Of a stretch of 64,000 nucleotides of DNA, positions 40,989 to 50,336 are shown piece by piece. The stretch covers positions 1 to 64,000 of the forward strand of contig DASYBU010000024.1 in the NCBI GenBank assembly GCA_036500605.1, read 5' to 3'. The notes under the pieces are model-generated. The model did not search any database and was not told where the DNA came from. It worked only from the letters and a program-made list of their open reading frames with translations. Every line of letters begins with the position of its first letter. Within the stretch, counting starts at the first letter, position 1. Origin of the DNA: JAFALK01 sp036500605 (GTDB taxonomy: Bacteria; Pseudomonadota; Gammaproteobacteria; Burkholderiales; Burkholderiaceae_C). The translations under genes and the position numbers were made by a program.

Positions 40989-42367
40989 TGAAGCTCGCCG
41001 TGCCTTCGCGTCGCGCCTTCAGGCCCACAAGGCTCAGCGTCTATGCGTTGAGCCTGTTGGGGCTGGCGTGTTGCGCGGCTCTGATGCTCGGTATGCCCCT
41101 CGTCGCGGTGGCCTCTGCAGGTGGCGCGGCTTTCGGTGTGATGCTGGTCTTCGCTGTTGTCGATCTCTGGCGCAGCCTACGCCTTTGGAAAGCCGTTGGC
41201 GTGCGCGTCGAGCGGCGCCTGCCGGCCGCGTTCGCGATCGGCGCGTCGACCGAGCTGAAGCTCGATGTGGTCAATCCCGGCGCGCTGGCATGGCGGCTGC
41301 AGGTGTTTGACGAGCTCGATCCGAGCATGGATTTTGAAGGCCTGCCGTGCACCCTGGATCTGCGCGCGCAGACGAAGCTTCACATGAGCTTCCGAGCCAC
41401 GGCGCGCACGCGTGGCGTCGTTCAAGTGGGCCGCACGCAACTGCTCTGGCGCACGCGCGCCGGCCTGTTTGAAGTGCGCGAAACCGTGGGCGAGGCGCAG
41501 AGCCTGCGTGTCTATCCGAACTTCGCTGCCTTGGCGCGTTATGCCTGGCTCTCGGGCGACCGGCGACTCGCGCAGATCGGCATCAAGAGCTATGTGCAGC
41601 GCGGACAGGGCACCGACTTCCGGCAGCTCGCCGAATACCGTCGCGGCGACCCGCTGCGCCACATCGATTGGAAGGCCACGCTGCGCCGGCGCAAGCCCAT
41701 CGTGCGCGAGTACCAGGACGAGCGCGACCAATGCGTGATGTTCCTGCTCGATTGCGGCCGCCGCATGCGCGCCGATGAACGCTCGGCGCGGGCCGGCGAA
41801 AATAGCCACTTCGATGACGCGCTCGACGCGATGATGCTGCTCTCCTACGTGGCGCTGCACGAGGGCGACGAGGTGGGCGCGATGACCTTCGGCTGCGCCC
41901 CCGATCAGCGCCGCGACTTCGCGCCGCGCAAGGGTACGGCCACGCTCAATGCATTGATGAACAAGCTGCACGATCTGCAGCCCGGCAGCGATCACTCCGA
42001 CTATCTGAGCGCGGCCGAGGAGCTCTCGCGCCGCCTGCGCCGCCGCGCGCTGGTGATCGTGCTGACCAATTTCCGCGATGAAGATGCACCCGAGCTGCAA
42101 CCCGCATTGCGCCTGCTGCGCCGCCGCCATCTGGTGCTGGTGGCCAGCCTGCGCGAGACCGAACTCGGCCGCATCGCCGCGCAGCCGCTGGTGCGCCCCG
42201 ATGACGCGATTGCCGTAGCGAGCGCACATCTGTTGGCGCAAGCGCGGCACGACGCCTTTGCCCGCGTGGTCGACCACGACAGTTTGTCGGTGGACGTGGA
42301 ACCGCGCGCACTCGCCACGACGCTCGTGAACCGCTATCACGCGGTCAAGCGGGCGGGATTGCTTTGA
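40988..42367 (+). CDS. DUF58-domain protein
   Basis: The 459-residue product has two N-terminal membrane helices (about 16-55), a beta-rich domain and a DUF58 core with the family signature GQGTDFRQLAEYRRGD then HIDWKATLRR, followed by a VWA-like region (FLLDCGRRM). DUF58 proteins are the usual partners of MoxR ATPases. The ATG at 40988 overlaps the MoxR stop by 1 nt; a TTG one codon upstream is unlikely. It is the last gene of the eight-gene run. A 36-nt gap follows before the DUF805 gene, so read-through is possible. Confidence 0.9.
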
Positions 42368-42403
42368 CGGATTGATCAACCACACCGAGGGAGGAATACC
42401 ACG

Positions 42404-42985
42404 ATGGACCAGAGCTTCAACCAATATGCGGCACCCGTCGCTGAGGTCGCCGACATCACGGATGAGGGCGGCTTCGGCGAGCTGAAGATATTTTCGGCGG
42501 AAGGGCGGATCGGTCGCTTGCGCTACCTGGCCTACGTGACAGGGATCGGCTTTCTGATCAACCTCATCACCGGCGTCGTGATGAGCATCCTGAGCCCGAT
42601 TCTGGCGGCGATTTCTCCGGGGCTGCTCATGCCGGCCGCCTTGCTGAGCTGCCTTCCCTTGCTCTCTTTTCTGCTGATGTGCGGGATCCAGCGATCGCAT
42701 GACTTCAACGCCAGTGGCTGGTGGGCGATTGCGACGCTGATCCCCTTCGTCGGTCTGGTCTGGGCCTTCGTGCCCGGTACGCATGGCCGTAACCGCTACG
42801 GCGCGCCGCCGCCGCCCAACTCGACCGGCGTGAAGATCTTTGGCTGGCTGGTGCCGATCTTCATGGTCGCGATCATCGGCATTCTTGCTGCTGTCGCGAT
42901 TCCTCAATACCAGCACTACGTCCAGAAGGCCCGCGCCGCGCAGCAGCAGCAATCGCAGCCCGCGCAACCGGCCGAGCAGCGCTGA
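42404..42985 (+). CDS. DUF805 protein with pilin-like C-terminal helix
   Basis: The 193-residue product combines a DUF805-like membrane domain (GRIGRLRYLAYVTG, helices about 45-75 and 80-100, IQRSHDFNASGWW, FVPGTHGRNRYG) with a C-terminal tail VAIIGILAAVAIPQYQHYVQ at about 158-178. That tail is nearly identical to the N-terminal helix of type IV pilins. It lacks the Gly-Phe-x-x-x-Glu prepilin peptidase site, so it is not processed as a pilin. The tail ends in a Gln-rich stretch. GGAGG lies 9 nt before the ATG. The function is unknown; it may interact with pili or simply use a reused membrane helix. Confidence 0.75.
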   Translation: MDQSFNQYAAPVAEVADITDEGGFGELKIFSAEGRIGRLRYLAYVTGIGFLINLITGVVMSILSPILAAISPGLLMPAALLSCLPLLSFLLMCGIQRSHDFNASGWWAIATLIPFVGLVWAFVPGTHGRNRYGAPPPPNSTGVKIFGWLVPIFMVAIIGILAAVAIPQYQHYVQKARAAQQQQSQPAQPAEQR

Positions 42986-43000
42986 ACGAGAGAGTGCCCA

Positions 43001-43014
43001 GCGGCCCCGGCCGC
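43001..43014. terminator. GC hairpin between convergent genes
   Basis: GCGGCC-CC-GGCCGC is a perfect palindrome with a 2-nt centre in the 34-bp gap between the stops of the DUF805 gene and argG. No T tract follows on either strand, so it would be a poor intrinsic terminator, but it may slow converging polymerases. Confidence 0.3.
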
Positions 43015-43019
43015 AGACC

Positions 43020-44351
43020 TCAATCCTGCTTGAGCTGCGGCAGCGCCACTTCGCTGCCCGCACCGAGCAGGCCGGCTTGCGCGTAGGTCGCGAGCTTGGC
43101 GCGTGTGTCGACGATATCGAGGTTGCGCATGGTCAGCTGGCCGATGCGGTCGGCCGGGCTGAACGGTGCGTCCTCGACCTTCTCCATCGAGAGGCGTTCG
43201 GGCGCATACGTCAGGTTCGGGCTGCGCGTGTCGAGCAGCGAGTAGTCGTTGCCGCGACGCAGCTCGATCGCCACTTCGCCGGTGATCGCACGGGCGATCC
43301 AGCGCTGGGCCGATTCGCGCAGCATGATGGCTTGCGGGTCGAACCAGCGGCCTTGATAGAGCAGGCGGCCGAGCTTCAGGCCGTTGATGCGGTACTGCTC
43401 GATCGTGTCTTCGTTGTGGATGCCGGTCACCAGGCGCTCGTACGCGAGGTGCAGCAGCGCCATGCCGGGAGCTTCGTAGATGCCGCGGCTCTTGGCCTCG
43501 ATGATGCGGTTCTCGATCTGGTCGCTCATGCCCAGGCCATGACGTCCGCCGATGACGTTAGCTTCGAGCATCAAGGCCACGGGATCGCGGTACTCGACGC
43601 CGTTCAGCGCCACCGGCATGCCTTCCTCGAAGCGCACCGTGACGGTCTCGGCCTTGACGGCCACGTCCTCGCGCCAGAAGGCCACGCCCATGATCGGGTT
43701 GACGATCTTCATGCCGCTGCTCAGGTGTTCCAGGTCCTTGGCCTCGTGCGTGGCGCCGAGCAGGTTGGAGTCGGTGCTGTAGGCCTTCTCGGCCGACATC
43801 TTGTAGGCGAAGCCGGCCTTCTGCATGAAGGCGCTCATTTCTGCGCGGCCGCCGAGCTCGTCGATGAAGGTCTGGTCCAGCCAGGGCTTGTAGATCTTCA
43901 GCGCCGGGTTAGTGAGCAGGCCGTAGCGGTAGAAGCGCTCGATGTCATTGCCCTTGAAGGTGCTGCCGTCGCCCCAGATGTTGACGTCGTCGGCTTTCAT
44001 GGCCGAGACCAGCATCGTGCCTGTCACGGCACGCCCCAGCGGCGTGGTGTTGAAGTAGGTCACGCCACCGGTGCTGATGTGGAAAGCGCCGGCCTGCAGC
44101 GCGGCGATGCCTTCGTGCACGAGTTGGCTGCGGCAATCGACCAGCACGGCCTTCTCGGCGCCATAAGCAATAGCCTTGCGCGGGATCTCGTCGTAATCGG
44201 GCTCGTCCGGCTGGCCGAGGTTGGCCGTGTAGGCGTAGGGCACGGCACCCTTGCCACGCATCCAGTGCAGGGCGGCGCTGGTGTCAAGGCCGCCGGAGAA
44301 CGCGATGCCGACTTTCTGGCCGGCAGGGATGTTTTGCAGGATGGTGGACAT
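43020..44351 (-). CDS. argG: Argininosuccinate synthase
   Basis: The 443-residue enzyme ligates citrulline and aspartate with ATP to argininosuccinate, the penultimate step of arginine synthesis. It has the N-type ATP pyrophosphatase loop AFSGGLDTSA and downstream STGGVTYFNTTPLGR, NIWGDGSTFKGNDIERF and GRHGLGMSDQIENR, matching the longer E. coli-type family (about 447 residues). It is transcribed alone. Its upstream region holds an extragenic inverted repeat rather than a visible ArgR box. Confidence 0.97.
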   Translation of the reverse strand: MSTILQNIPAGQKVGIAFSGGLDTSAALHWMRGKGAVPYAYTANLGQPDEPDYDEIPRKAIAYGAEKAVLVDCRSQLVHEGIAALQAGAFHISTGGVTYFNTTPLGRAVTGTMLVSAMKADDVNIWGDGSTFKGNDIERFYRYGLLTNPALKIYKPWLDQTFIDELGGRAEMSAFMQKAGFAYKMSAEKAYSTDSNLLGATHEAKDLEHLSSGMKIVNPIMGVAFWREDVAVKAETVTVRFEEGMPVALNGVEYRDPVALMLEANVIGGRHGLGMSDQIENRIIEAKSRGIYEAPGMALLHLAYERLVTGIHNEDTIEQYRINGLKLGRLLYQGRWFDPQAIMLRESAQRWIARAITGEVAIELRRGNDYSLLDTRSPNLTYAPERLSMEKVEDAPFSPADRIGQLTMRNLDIVDTRAKLATYAQAGLLGAGSEVALPQLKQD

Positions 44352-44424
44352 GGATGCGAAGAAAAGACGTTGGACTGGAAAACCCTAGATTCTCGCACTA
44401 CTGCGGCAAACCGCCTCTCCGGTT

Positions 44425-44505
44425 TTTATCCTGTACATCCTGTGCATCCATGTAAAAAACGAATTCAGAGATTGAACATGGATATACAGGATGCACAGGA
44501 TGAAT
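44425..44505. repeat. Extragenic inverted repeat (ATCCTGT-type)
   Basis: The left arm (44425-44453) reads TATCCTGTACATCCTGTGC and on to CCATGT. The right arm (44476-44505) is its near-perfect reverse complement (ACATGGATATACAGGATGC and on). A 22-nt unpaired centre separates them. Each arm contains two copies of an ATCCTGT unit about 9 nt apart. Transcribed, it would fold into a long hairpin. Similar elements occur between genes in unrelated proteobacteria. It lies between argG and the GNAT gene and codes for nothing. Confidence 0.75.
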
Positions 44506-44523
44506 ACGGAAATCCTTGTGCCT

Positions 44524-44802
44524 TCAGTTGGCGCGCTTGTTGCGCTGCATCCAGACCGCGACGTAGCTGCATACGGGCACCACTTCAAGACCTTGCGCCT
44601 GCGCCCAGTCCCAGCCGGCCTGCACGATCTGCGCGGCGAAGCCGCGGCCGCCGAGCGCCGGATCGGTACCGGTGTGAACGAAGAGGGCGCGTCGACCCTG
44701 CAACTCGTAGTCGAGCTCGATGCCGCGGCCCTCGACTTCGGCCCAGAAGCGGCCGCCGTCGGGCCGGGCCTCGTGATGGATGTTCAGCGCAATGTGTTCC
44801 AC
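44524..44802 (-). CDS. Small GNAT-like N-acetyltransferase (YidJ-type)
   Basis: The 92-residue product is of the minimal GNAT type: ELDYELQGRRALFVHTGTDP then ALGGRGFAAQIVQAGWDWAQ (acetyl-CoA pyrophosphate loop region) and VVPVCSYVAVWMQRN. Such short GNATs acetylate small amines; the substrate is unknown. The start is GTG 44802, inside the end of the prolyl oligopeptidase gene (19-nt overlap). No ATG fits the conserved length. It is probably co-transcribed with yaeQ and the peptidase. Confidence 0.72.
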   Translation of the reverse strand: MEHIALNIHHEARPDGGRFWAEVEGRGIELDYELQGRRALFVHTGTDPALGGRGFAAQIVQAGWDWAQAQGLEVVPVCSYVAVWMQRNKRAN

Positions 44803-46847
44803 AGGAATGCGTACTCCAGCGCCTGCATGGTGGCGCGTTGCTCGTTGTCGGCCGCGCCACCGTGGCCGCCTTCGATGTTCTCGTAATAGAGGAAATCGGC
44901 GCCCAACGCTTCCATCCGGGCCGCCATCTTGCGGGCATGACCGGGGTGAACGCGGTCGTCGCGCGTCGAGGTGGTGAACAGCACGCGCGGGTAGCGCACG
45001 CCGGGCCGCAGGTTCTGCAGCGGGCTGTAAGGGCTGATGTAGGCCCATTCGCCTTCGTCATCCGGGTTGCCGTACTCTGCCATCCACGAAGCCCCGGCCA
45101 GTAACTGGTGATATCGGCGCATGTCGAGCAGCGGCACCTGGCAGACCACGGCCTTGAACAGTTCGGGCCGCTGCACCAGCACGGCGCCGACCAGCAGGCC
45201 GCCGTTGCTGCCGCCCATGATGCCCAGGTGTTCCGCGCTGCTGATGCCGCGCCGGCTCAGGTCCTCGGCCACGGCGATGAAGTCGTCATAGCTGCGTTGC
45301 TTGTGTTGCTTGATCGCGGCCTGGTGCCAAGCCGGGCCGAACTCGCCGCCGCCGCGGATATTGGCCACCACCAGCACGCCGCCGCGCTCGATCCAGGCGC
45401 GGCCGCGGCCGCCCGAGTAGACCGGTTGCAGCGAGATCTCGAAGCCGCCGTAGCCGTAGAGCAGCGTCGGCGCTTTGCCATCCGCCTTGAAGCCGCTCGG
45501 CGTGACGACGAAGTAGGGCACGCGCGTGCCGTCGGCGCTGGTCGCGAAGAACTGTTCGGCCCGCATGCCCGCCGCATCGAATTGCGCAGAGCGGCTCTTG
45601 AGCGCCTCGCGCTCGTTGCTGCCGGTGCGGCCGAGGAACAGCGTGTCCGGCGTCAGGAAGTCAGCGTAATTCAGCAGGTAGCTCTCGGCCAGCTCATCGT
45701 TCGGCAGCTCGCTGTCGTAGAGGCTGGCGAGCGAGAGCGTGCCGGGGAAGGGCGCTTCGATCTCGCGGCGAACGGGTGGCACGAGAGCGCCGCTGCCGAG
45801 CTTCCATTCCTCGAGCCGGCTCGCCACGTTGTCGCTGATGTTGAGCAGCACATGCTCGCGCGTGACCGTGTAGCCGGCCAGCGAACGCGTGGCGGTCGGC
45901 GTGAAGAGCGGCTGGAACTCGCGCTTGCCCTTCAGGAAATCGGCCGCATCGGCCAGCAACAGGCTGCCCGCCTTGTAGGACTGTTCGCCCATCGCCCAGT
46001 CGCTGCGCGGGTGCAGCAGCAGCCGCGACTCCCAGAACTGCGCTTCCATGTCGTCCGGCAGGTCGAGCTTCAGCAGCGAGCCATCGGCTTGCAGCAGGAA
46101 GCGCTCCTGCGCATAGAAGTCGAGCATGCGGCCGAACAGCGTGCGCTCGTAGCCCGGCGTCGGGTCGACCGACACATAGGCCGCCACGTCCTGCGCCTGG
46201 CCTTCAAACACAGTAACGGCTTCGCTCAGCGGTGTGCCGCGGCGCCAGCGCTTGAGTACGCGGCTGTAGCCCGAGTCGGTTTGCGAGCCGGGGCCGAAAT
46301 CGGTACCGACGTAGATGTTGTCGGCATCGATCCAGCTGACATCGCTCTTGGCCTCGGGCAGGCTGAAGCCGCCTTCGAGAAAGCACTTCGTGAGGAGGTC
46401 GAATTCGCGCACCACATGCGCATCCGCACCGCCGCGCGAGAGCGAGAGCAGGCAGCGCCGGTAATCAGGCCCCAGGCATTCGGCGCCGGCAAAGACCCAG
46501 CTCTCCTGCTCGGCTGCGCCGAGCGCGTCGAGGTCGAGCACGAGGTCCCACTGCGGCTCGGGCTTGCGGTACTCGGCCAGCGTGGTGCGCCGCCACAGGC
46601 CGCGCGGGTTGGTTTCGTCCTGCCAGAGGTTGTAGAACCAGTCGCCGCGCCGGCTCACCATCGGGATGCGGTCGCTGGCGTTGAGCACGCCGAGGATCTG
46701 CGCGTGCAGCACAGCGTAGTCGGGCTGGCTTTGCAGGGCGCCGAGGCTGCGCGCGTTGTGTTGCCGGACCCAGTCGAGGGCGCGCTCGCCGAGCACCTCC
46801 TCCAGCCAGAGGTCGGAGGGATCGTGCTCGGTGTTTGCGTTGTTCAT
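44784..46847 (-). CDS. S9 prolyl oligopeptidase family serine peptidase
   Basis: The 687-residue cytoplasmic peptidase has an N-terminal beta-propeller-type region and a C-terminal alpha/beta hydrolase. The catalytic triad is visible as GIMGGSNGGLL (Ser), TSTRDDRVHPGHA (Asp) and IEGGHGGAAD (His). The neighbouring YGGFEISLQPVYS region is typical of S9A prolyl endopeptidases, which cleave short proline-containing peptides. No signal peptide is seen. Its ATG overlaps the yaeQ stop by 4 nt, so the two are coupled. Confidence 0.92.
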   Translation of the reverse strand: MNNANTEHDPSDLWLEEVLGERALDWVRQHNARSLGALQSQPDYAVLHAQILGVLNASDRIPMVSRRGDWFYNLWQDETNPRGLWRRTTLAEYRKPEPQWDLVLDLDALGAAEQESWVFAGAECLGPDYRRCLLSLSRGGADAHVVREFDLLTKCFLEGGFSLPEAKSDVSWIDADNIYVGTDFGPGSQTDSGYSRVLKRWRRGTPLSEAVTVFEGQAQDVAAYVSVDPTPGYERTLFGRMLDFYAQERFLLQADGSLLKLDLPDDMEAQFWESRLLLHPRSDWAMGEQSYKAGSLLLADAADFLKGKREFQPLFTPTATRSLAGYTVTREHVLLNISDNVASRLEEWKLGSGALVPPVRREIEAPFPGTLSLASLYDSELPNDELAESYLLNYADFLTPDTLFLGRTGSNEREALKSRSAQFDAAGMRAEQFFATSADGTRVPYFVVTPSGFKADGKAPTLLYGYGGFEISLQPVYSGGRGRAWIERGGVLVVANIRGGGEFGPAWHQAAIKQHKQRSYDDFIAVAEDLSRRGISSAEHLGIMGGSNGGLLVGAVLVQRPELFKAVVCQVPLLDMRRYHQLLAGASWMAEYGNPDDEGEWAYISPYSPLQNLRPGVRYPRVLFTTSTRDDRVHPGHARKMAARMEALGADFLYYENIEGGHGGAADNEQRATMQALEYAFLWNTLR

Positions 46848-47401
46848 GCAGGCAGTTTCAGGGCGACCGGGTGGATTTCAAGGGAGTCGTTGGGTCCGGA
46901 TACAAAGATGCTGCCGTCCTGCACCGTGAACTGCAGCTGCATGCTGCGCTCGCAGAACTTGGCCAGCGCCTGCGATTGCTCGGCCGGGATCTGCCAGACG
47001 GTGAGCTTGGGCGCGCGCGTCAGCTTGTTCTCGATGCCCGCCCACCAGACGGGCGTGCTGGAAGCAAAGCTGATGACGGTCACCTTGTCGGCGCGGCCAT
47101 GAGCTTTCATGATGCGGCGCTCGTCGGGCTGGCCCAGGTCGATCCAATGCACCACTTCGCCGGTCAGGTCGAGCTGCCAGAGATCGGGCTCATCGACGTC
47201 GGACAGGCCCTTGGTGAACTCGAGCCGCCCGCGCAGCTCGTCGGCCGGCAGGTTCAGGGCGAAGGCCAGCACGCGGATCATCATCCGCTCTTCGGATTCG
47301 GACGGGTGGCGCGCGATGGTCAACTGGTGTTCGCCATAGACGTTGCGGTCCATGTCCGCGATGTTGACCTGGGCTTTATGGATGGTGGCCTTGAGTGCCA
47401 T
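46844..47401 (-). CDS. yaeQ: YaeQ family protein
   Basis: The 185-residue product matches YaeQ along its length: MALKATIHKAQVNIADMDR, HPSESEERMMIRVLAFAL, EPDLWQLDLTGEVVHWIDLG, and SFASSTPVWWAGIENKL. YaeQ has a restriction-endonuclease-like (PD-(D/E)XK) fold; its role in the cell is unresolved. The ATG at 47401 was chosen because the family begins there. It is the first gene of a yaeQ, peptidase, GNAT run. Confidence 0.92.
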   Translation of the reverse strand: MALKATIHKAQVNIADMDRNVYGEHQLTIARHPSESEERMMIRVLAFALNLPADELRGRLEFTKGLSDVDEPDLWQLDLTGEVVHWIDLGQPDERRIMKAHGRADKVTVISFASSTPVWWAGIENKLTRAPKLTVWQIPAEQSQALAKFCERSMQLQFTVQDGSIFVSGPNDSLEIHPVALKLPA

Positions 47402-47496
47402 GTGTTTCGATTCGTTTCGCGCTGAAAGGGGTCGATTATTGACCGTGGCATCGCTGTTAAACTTTTTGGCTGATCGCATCTTCACGAGACAAGCCC

Positions 47497-48183
47497 ATGA
47501 AACGACTGCTCATTGCACTCTCCGTCTTCGCCTTCGCCGCGGCCCACGCTGCCGATGTGCAGAACAATCCCGCCGCCAAGATCGACCCGAAGAACAACAA
47601 GGTCAGCAAGCCGGTCGTGACCAAGCCGAAAGAGCCGGTCATGACGCGCGCCGAACTGCGCAGCTGCATCGAGCAACGCGACGCGAACGAAGCCGAGGTC
47701 GTGTCCATCAACGCGGCCACCAAGGACTACAAAGACAACACCGAGAAGCTCAAGGCCGAACGTGACCGCCTCGAAGCCGCCACCAGCGCCCTGAACGCGC
47801 GCACCACCGCTGCCAAGGCCGAGTACGACGCCATCCTCAAGGCCAACGAGGAATTCAAGGCCGCCGCGCCGAAGATGGAGAAGGCCGACTTCGAAGCCAA
47901 GAAGAAGGAACTGACCGATCGCAGCGCCGCCTTCGAAGCCACCCGTGACGCGATCGTGACCGAGAGCAAGACGCTCAACGGCCAGAAGGACGCCCTGGGC
48001 AACAACATCGACAAGAACAACGAGATGTTCAAGTCGCTGGACCAGCGCCGTGACAAGCAGCTCGACAATGCCGACGACTGGAAGGCCAACTGCTCGAAGA
48101 AGAAGTACGACGAGAACGACGAAGCCGCGATCATGAAGGAGCGCGCTGCTGCCAAGGCTGCTGCCGCCGCTGCATCGAAGTAA
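47497..48183 (+). CDS. Exported coiled-coil protein
   Basis: The 228-residue product has a signal peptide (cleavage near HAADVQ at about 19) and a long charged helical region (about 50-200) with heptad-like Lys/Glu/Ala patterns, and a Cys near each end of the helix region (SCIEQRD and NCSKKKYDE). The cysteines could form a disulfide in the periplasm. An Ala/Lys tail ends the protein. The family is not recognised. It is divergent from yaeQ and followed by a strong terminator. Confidence 0.7.
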   Translation: MKRLLIALSVFAFAAAHAADVQNNPAAKIDPKNNKVSKPVVTKPKEPVMTRAELRSCIEQRDANEAEVVSINAATKDYKDNTEKLKAERDRLEAATSALNARTTAAKAEYDAILKANEEFKAAAPKMEKADFEAKKKELTDRSAAFEATRDAIVTESKTLNGQKDALGNNIDKNNEMFKSLDQRRDKQLDNADDWKANCSKKKYDENDEAAIMKERAAAKAAAAAASK

Positions 48184-48205
48184 TCAATTAGTTCCTCGCA
48201 TAAAA

Positions 48206-48245
48206 GCGGCGCCGCCAGACTCTTGGCCGGCGCCGTTTTGTTTTC
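48206..48245 (+). terminator. Rho-independent terminator
   Basis: An approximately 11-bp GC-rich stem, CGGCGCC-type on the left and GGCGCCG on the right with one bulge, closes a short loop and is followed by TTTTGTTTT. It begins 23 nt after the stop of the coiled-coil protein gene. Confidence 0.85.
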
Positions 48246-48260
48246 TGCTCTGTGCTCTGA

Positions 48261-50336
48261 ATGGATGTCCCCATGACGACCGACAACCCGCTGCTGGCCC
48301 CCTGGACCGCACCCCACGGCCTGCCGCCTTTCGCTCAAGCGCAGCCTGAGCACTTCGTGCCCGCCTTCACCGCGGCTCTAGCGGCACATCGCGCCGAACT
48401 GGATGCGATTGCGAGCCAGGCCGAGCTGCCGAGCTTCGACAACACGCTGGCGGCGTTTGACCGCAGCGGCCGCCTGCTGGCGCGCCTGGACCTGCTGTTC
48501 GGCACGCTGACCTCCTCGCACAACTCGCCCGATCTGCAGGCCGCGCAACGCACCATGGCCGCGCCGCTGGCCGCGCATGAGAGCGCCGTCTACATGCATG
48601 CCGGCCTGTTTGCCCGGGTTGACGCGCTGTACCGCGAGCGCCAGGCGCTGGGCCTGAGGCCCGAGCAGCTGCGTCTGCTGGAGCGCGTGCATCTGGACTT
48701 CGTGCGCGCCGGCGCCCGTCTCGGTGCCGCTGAAGGCAAGCGTTATGCCGAGGTGATGGAGCAACTGGCCGAGTTGCACACGCGCTTCGGCCAGAACGTG
48801 CTGGCCGATGAGGCCGATTACCAGTTGCGCCTGGAGAGCGAGGCCGATCTGGCCGGGCTGCCTGATTTCGTGCGTGCCGCCGCCAAGAACGCGGCGCTGG
48901 ACCGTGGCGTGCAGGGCGCCCACGTGATCACGCTCTCGCGCTCGCTGATCGTGCCCTTCCTGACCTTCAGCGAACGCCGCGATCTGCGCGAACAGGCTTT
49001 CAGGGCCTGGGTCACGCGCGGCGAACATGAAGGCGCCACCGACAACCGCCAAGTGGCGCGCGACATCCTCACGCTGCGCAACGAACAGGCCCGGCTGCAC
49101 GGCCATGCCTGCTACGCCGACTACGCGCTGGCCGACACGATGGCCGGCACGCAGGCTGCGGTGACCGAGCTGCTGGAGAAGGTCTGGACGCCCGCCAAGC
49201 ACGCGGCTGAACGTGAACGCGAAGCGCTCGCGGCGCAGATGGCCGCGATGGGGCACAACAGCATCAAGCTCGAAGCCTGGGACTGGCGCTACTACGCCGA
49301 GAAAGTGCGCCAGGCGCGCTATGCGCTCGACGAGGCCGAGGTCAAGCCTTACTTCCCGCTCGATGCGATGGTCGGCGCGCTGTTCGATTGCGCCGAGCGC
49401 CTGTTCGGCCTGCGCTTCAAGCACCGGCCCGATCTGGTGGCCTACCACCCCGATGTCAAGATCTACGAGGTCTACGGCGCGGATTCCACCGAGGTGCGCG
49501 GCGTCTTCCTGCACGACAACTTCGCGCGGCCGAGCAAGCGCAGCGGCGCCTGGATGAACGCCTTGCGCTGGCAGGCGCGCAACGGGCTCGATACCTTCCC
49601 GGTCATCAACAACAACAACAATTTCGCCAAGGGTTCGCCGGGCGAGCCGACCTTGTTGGGCTTCGATGACGTGCGCACGCTGTTCCATGAGTTCGGCCAC
49701 GGCCTGCATGGCTTGCTGTCTAACGTCGAATACGAGCGGCTTTCGGGCACGCAGGTGCTGCGCGATTTTGTCGAGCTGCCCTCGCAGATCTTCGAGCACT
49801 GGATGGCCGAGCCCGCGGTCCTGCAAAAGCATGCGCGCCACTACCTGACCGGCGAGCCGATTCCCGCGGCGCTGCTGGCCAAGCTCAAGGCCGCGCAAAC
49901 CTTCGGCCAGGGCTATGAGACCGTGCGCTACACGGCCAGCGCGCTGATCGACATGGCGATCCACGCGCTGACCGATGCCGAGGCGCCCGATGTGTTGGCC
50001 TTCGAGGCTGAGACGCTGGCCAGGTACGGCCTGCCCGATGCGGTCGGCCTCAACCACCGTTACACGCACTTCCAGCATCTGTTCAGCGGCAATGGCTACG
50101 CGGCCGGCTACTACGTCTACCTGTGGGCCGAAGTGCTCGACTGCGACGGCTACCAGGCCTTCGTCGAGGCGGGCAGCCCGTTTGACGCGCAGGTCGCGGC
50201 CAGCCTGCTGCAGAACATCTACAGCAGCGGCAACAGCCGCGAACCGCGCGCTGCGTTCCGTGCTTTCCGTGGGCGCGACGCGGTGGTGGAGCCGATGCTG
50301 CGCGAACGCGGCCTCCTCGTCGGAGAGCCCACATGA
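48261..50336 (+). CDS. M3 family metallopeptidase (Dcp/PrlC-like)
   Basis: The 691-residue zinc peptidase has the M3 active site TLFHEFGHGLHG with the second ligand Glu in the downstream helix. N-terminal NPLLAPWTAPHGLPPF and the PAF segment fit the oligopeptidase A / peptidyl-dipeptidase Dcp group, which degrades short peptides, including signal peptides, in the cytoplasm. No signal peptide is seen. ATGs at 48261 and 48273 are both possible and neither has a good Shine-Dalgarno. It overlaps the following SDR gene by 4 nt (ATGA). Confidence 0.9.
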   Translation: MDVPMTTDNPLLAPWTAPHGLPPFAQAQPEHFVPAFTAALAAHRAELDAIASQAELPSFDNTLAAFDRSGRLLARLDLLFGTLTSSHNSPDLQAAQRTMAAPLAAHESAVYMHAGLFARVDALYRERQALGLRPEQLRLLERVHLDFVRAGARLGAAEGKRYAEVMEQLAELHTRFGQNVLADEADYQLRLESEADLAGLPDFVRAAAKNAALDRGVQGAHVITLSRSLIVPFLTFSERRDLREQAFRAWVTRGEHEGATDNRQVARDILTLRNEQARLHGHACYADYALADTMAGTQAAVTELLEKVWTPAKHAAEREREALAAQMAAMGHNSIKLEAWDWRYYAEKVRQARYALDEAEVKPYFPLDAMVGALFDCAERLFGLRFKHRPDLVAYHPDVKIYEVYGADSTEVRGVFLHDNFARPSKRSGAWMNALRWQARNGLDTFPVINNNNNFAKGSPGEPTLLGFDDVRTLFHEFGHGLHGLLSNVEYERLSGTQVLRDFVELPSQIFEHWMAEPAVLQKHARHYLTGEPIPAALLAKLKAAQTFGQGYETVRYTASALIDMAIHALTDAEAPDVLAFEAETLARYGLPDAVGLNHRYTHFQHLFSGNGYAAGYYVYLWAEVLDCDGYQAFVEAGSPFDAQVAASLLQNIYSSGNSREPRAAFRAFRGRDAVVEPMLRERGLLVGEPT

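Noticed and set aside
42840..47102. Two long plus-strand frames opposite argG and the prolyl oligopeptidase
   Set aside because: The minus-strand genes carry all catalytic motifs; the plus-strand products are repetitive and motif-free.
48378..50078. Minus-strand frame opposite the M3 peptidase
   Set aside because: The plus strand holds HEFGH in context; the antisense frame is a shadow.
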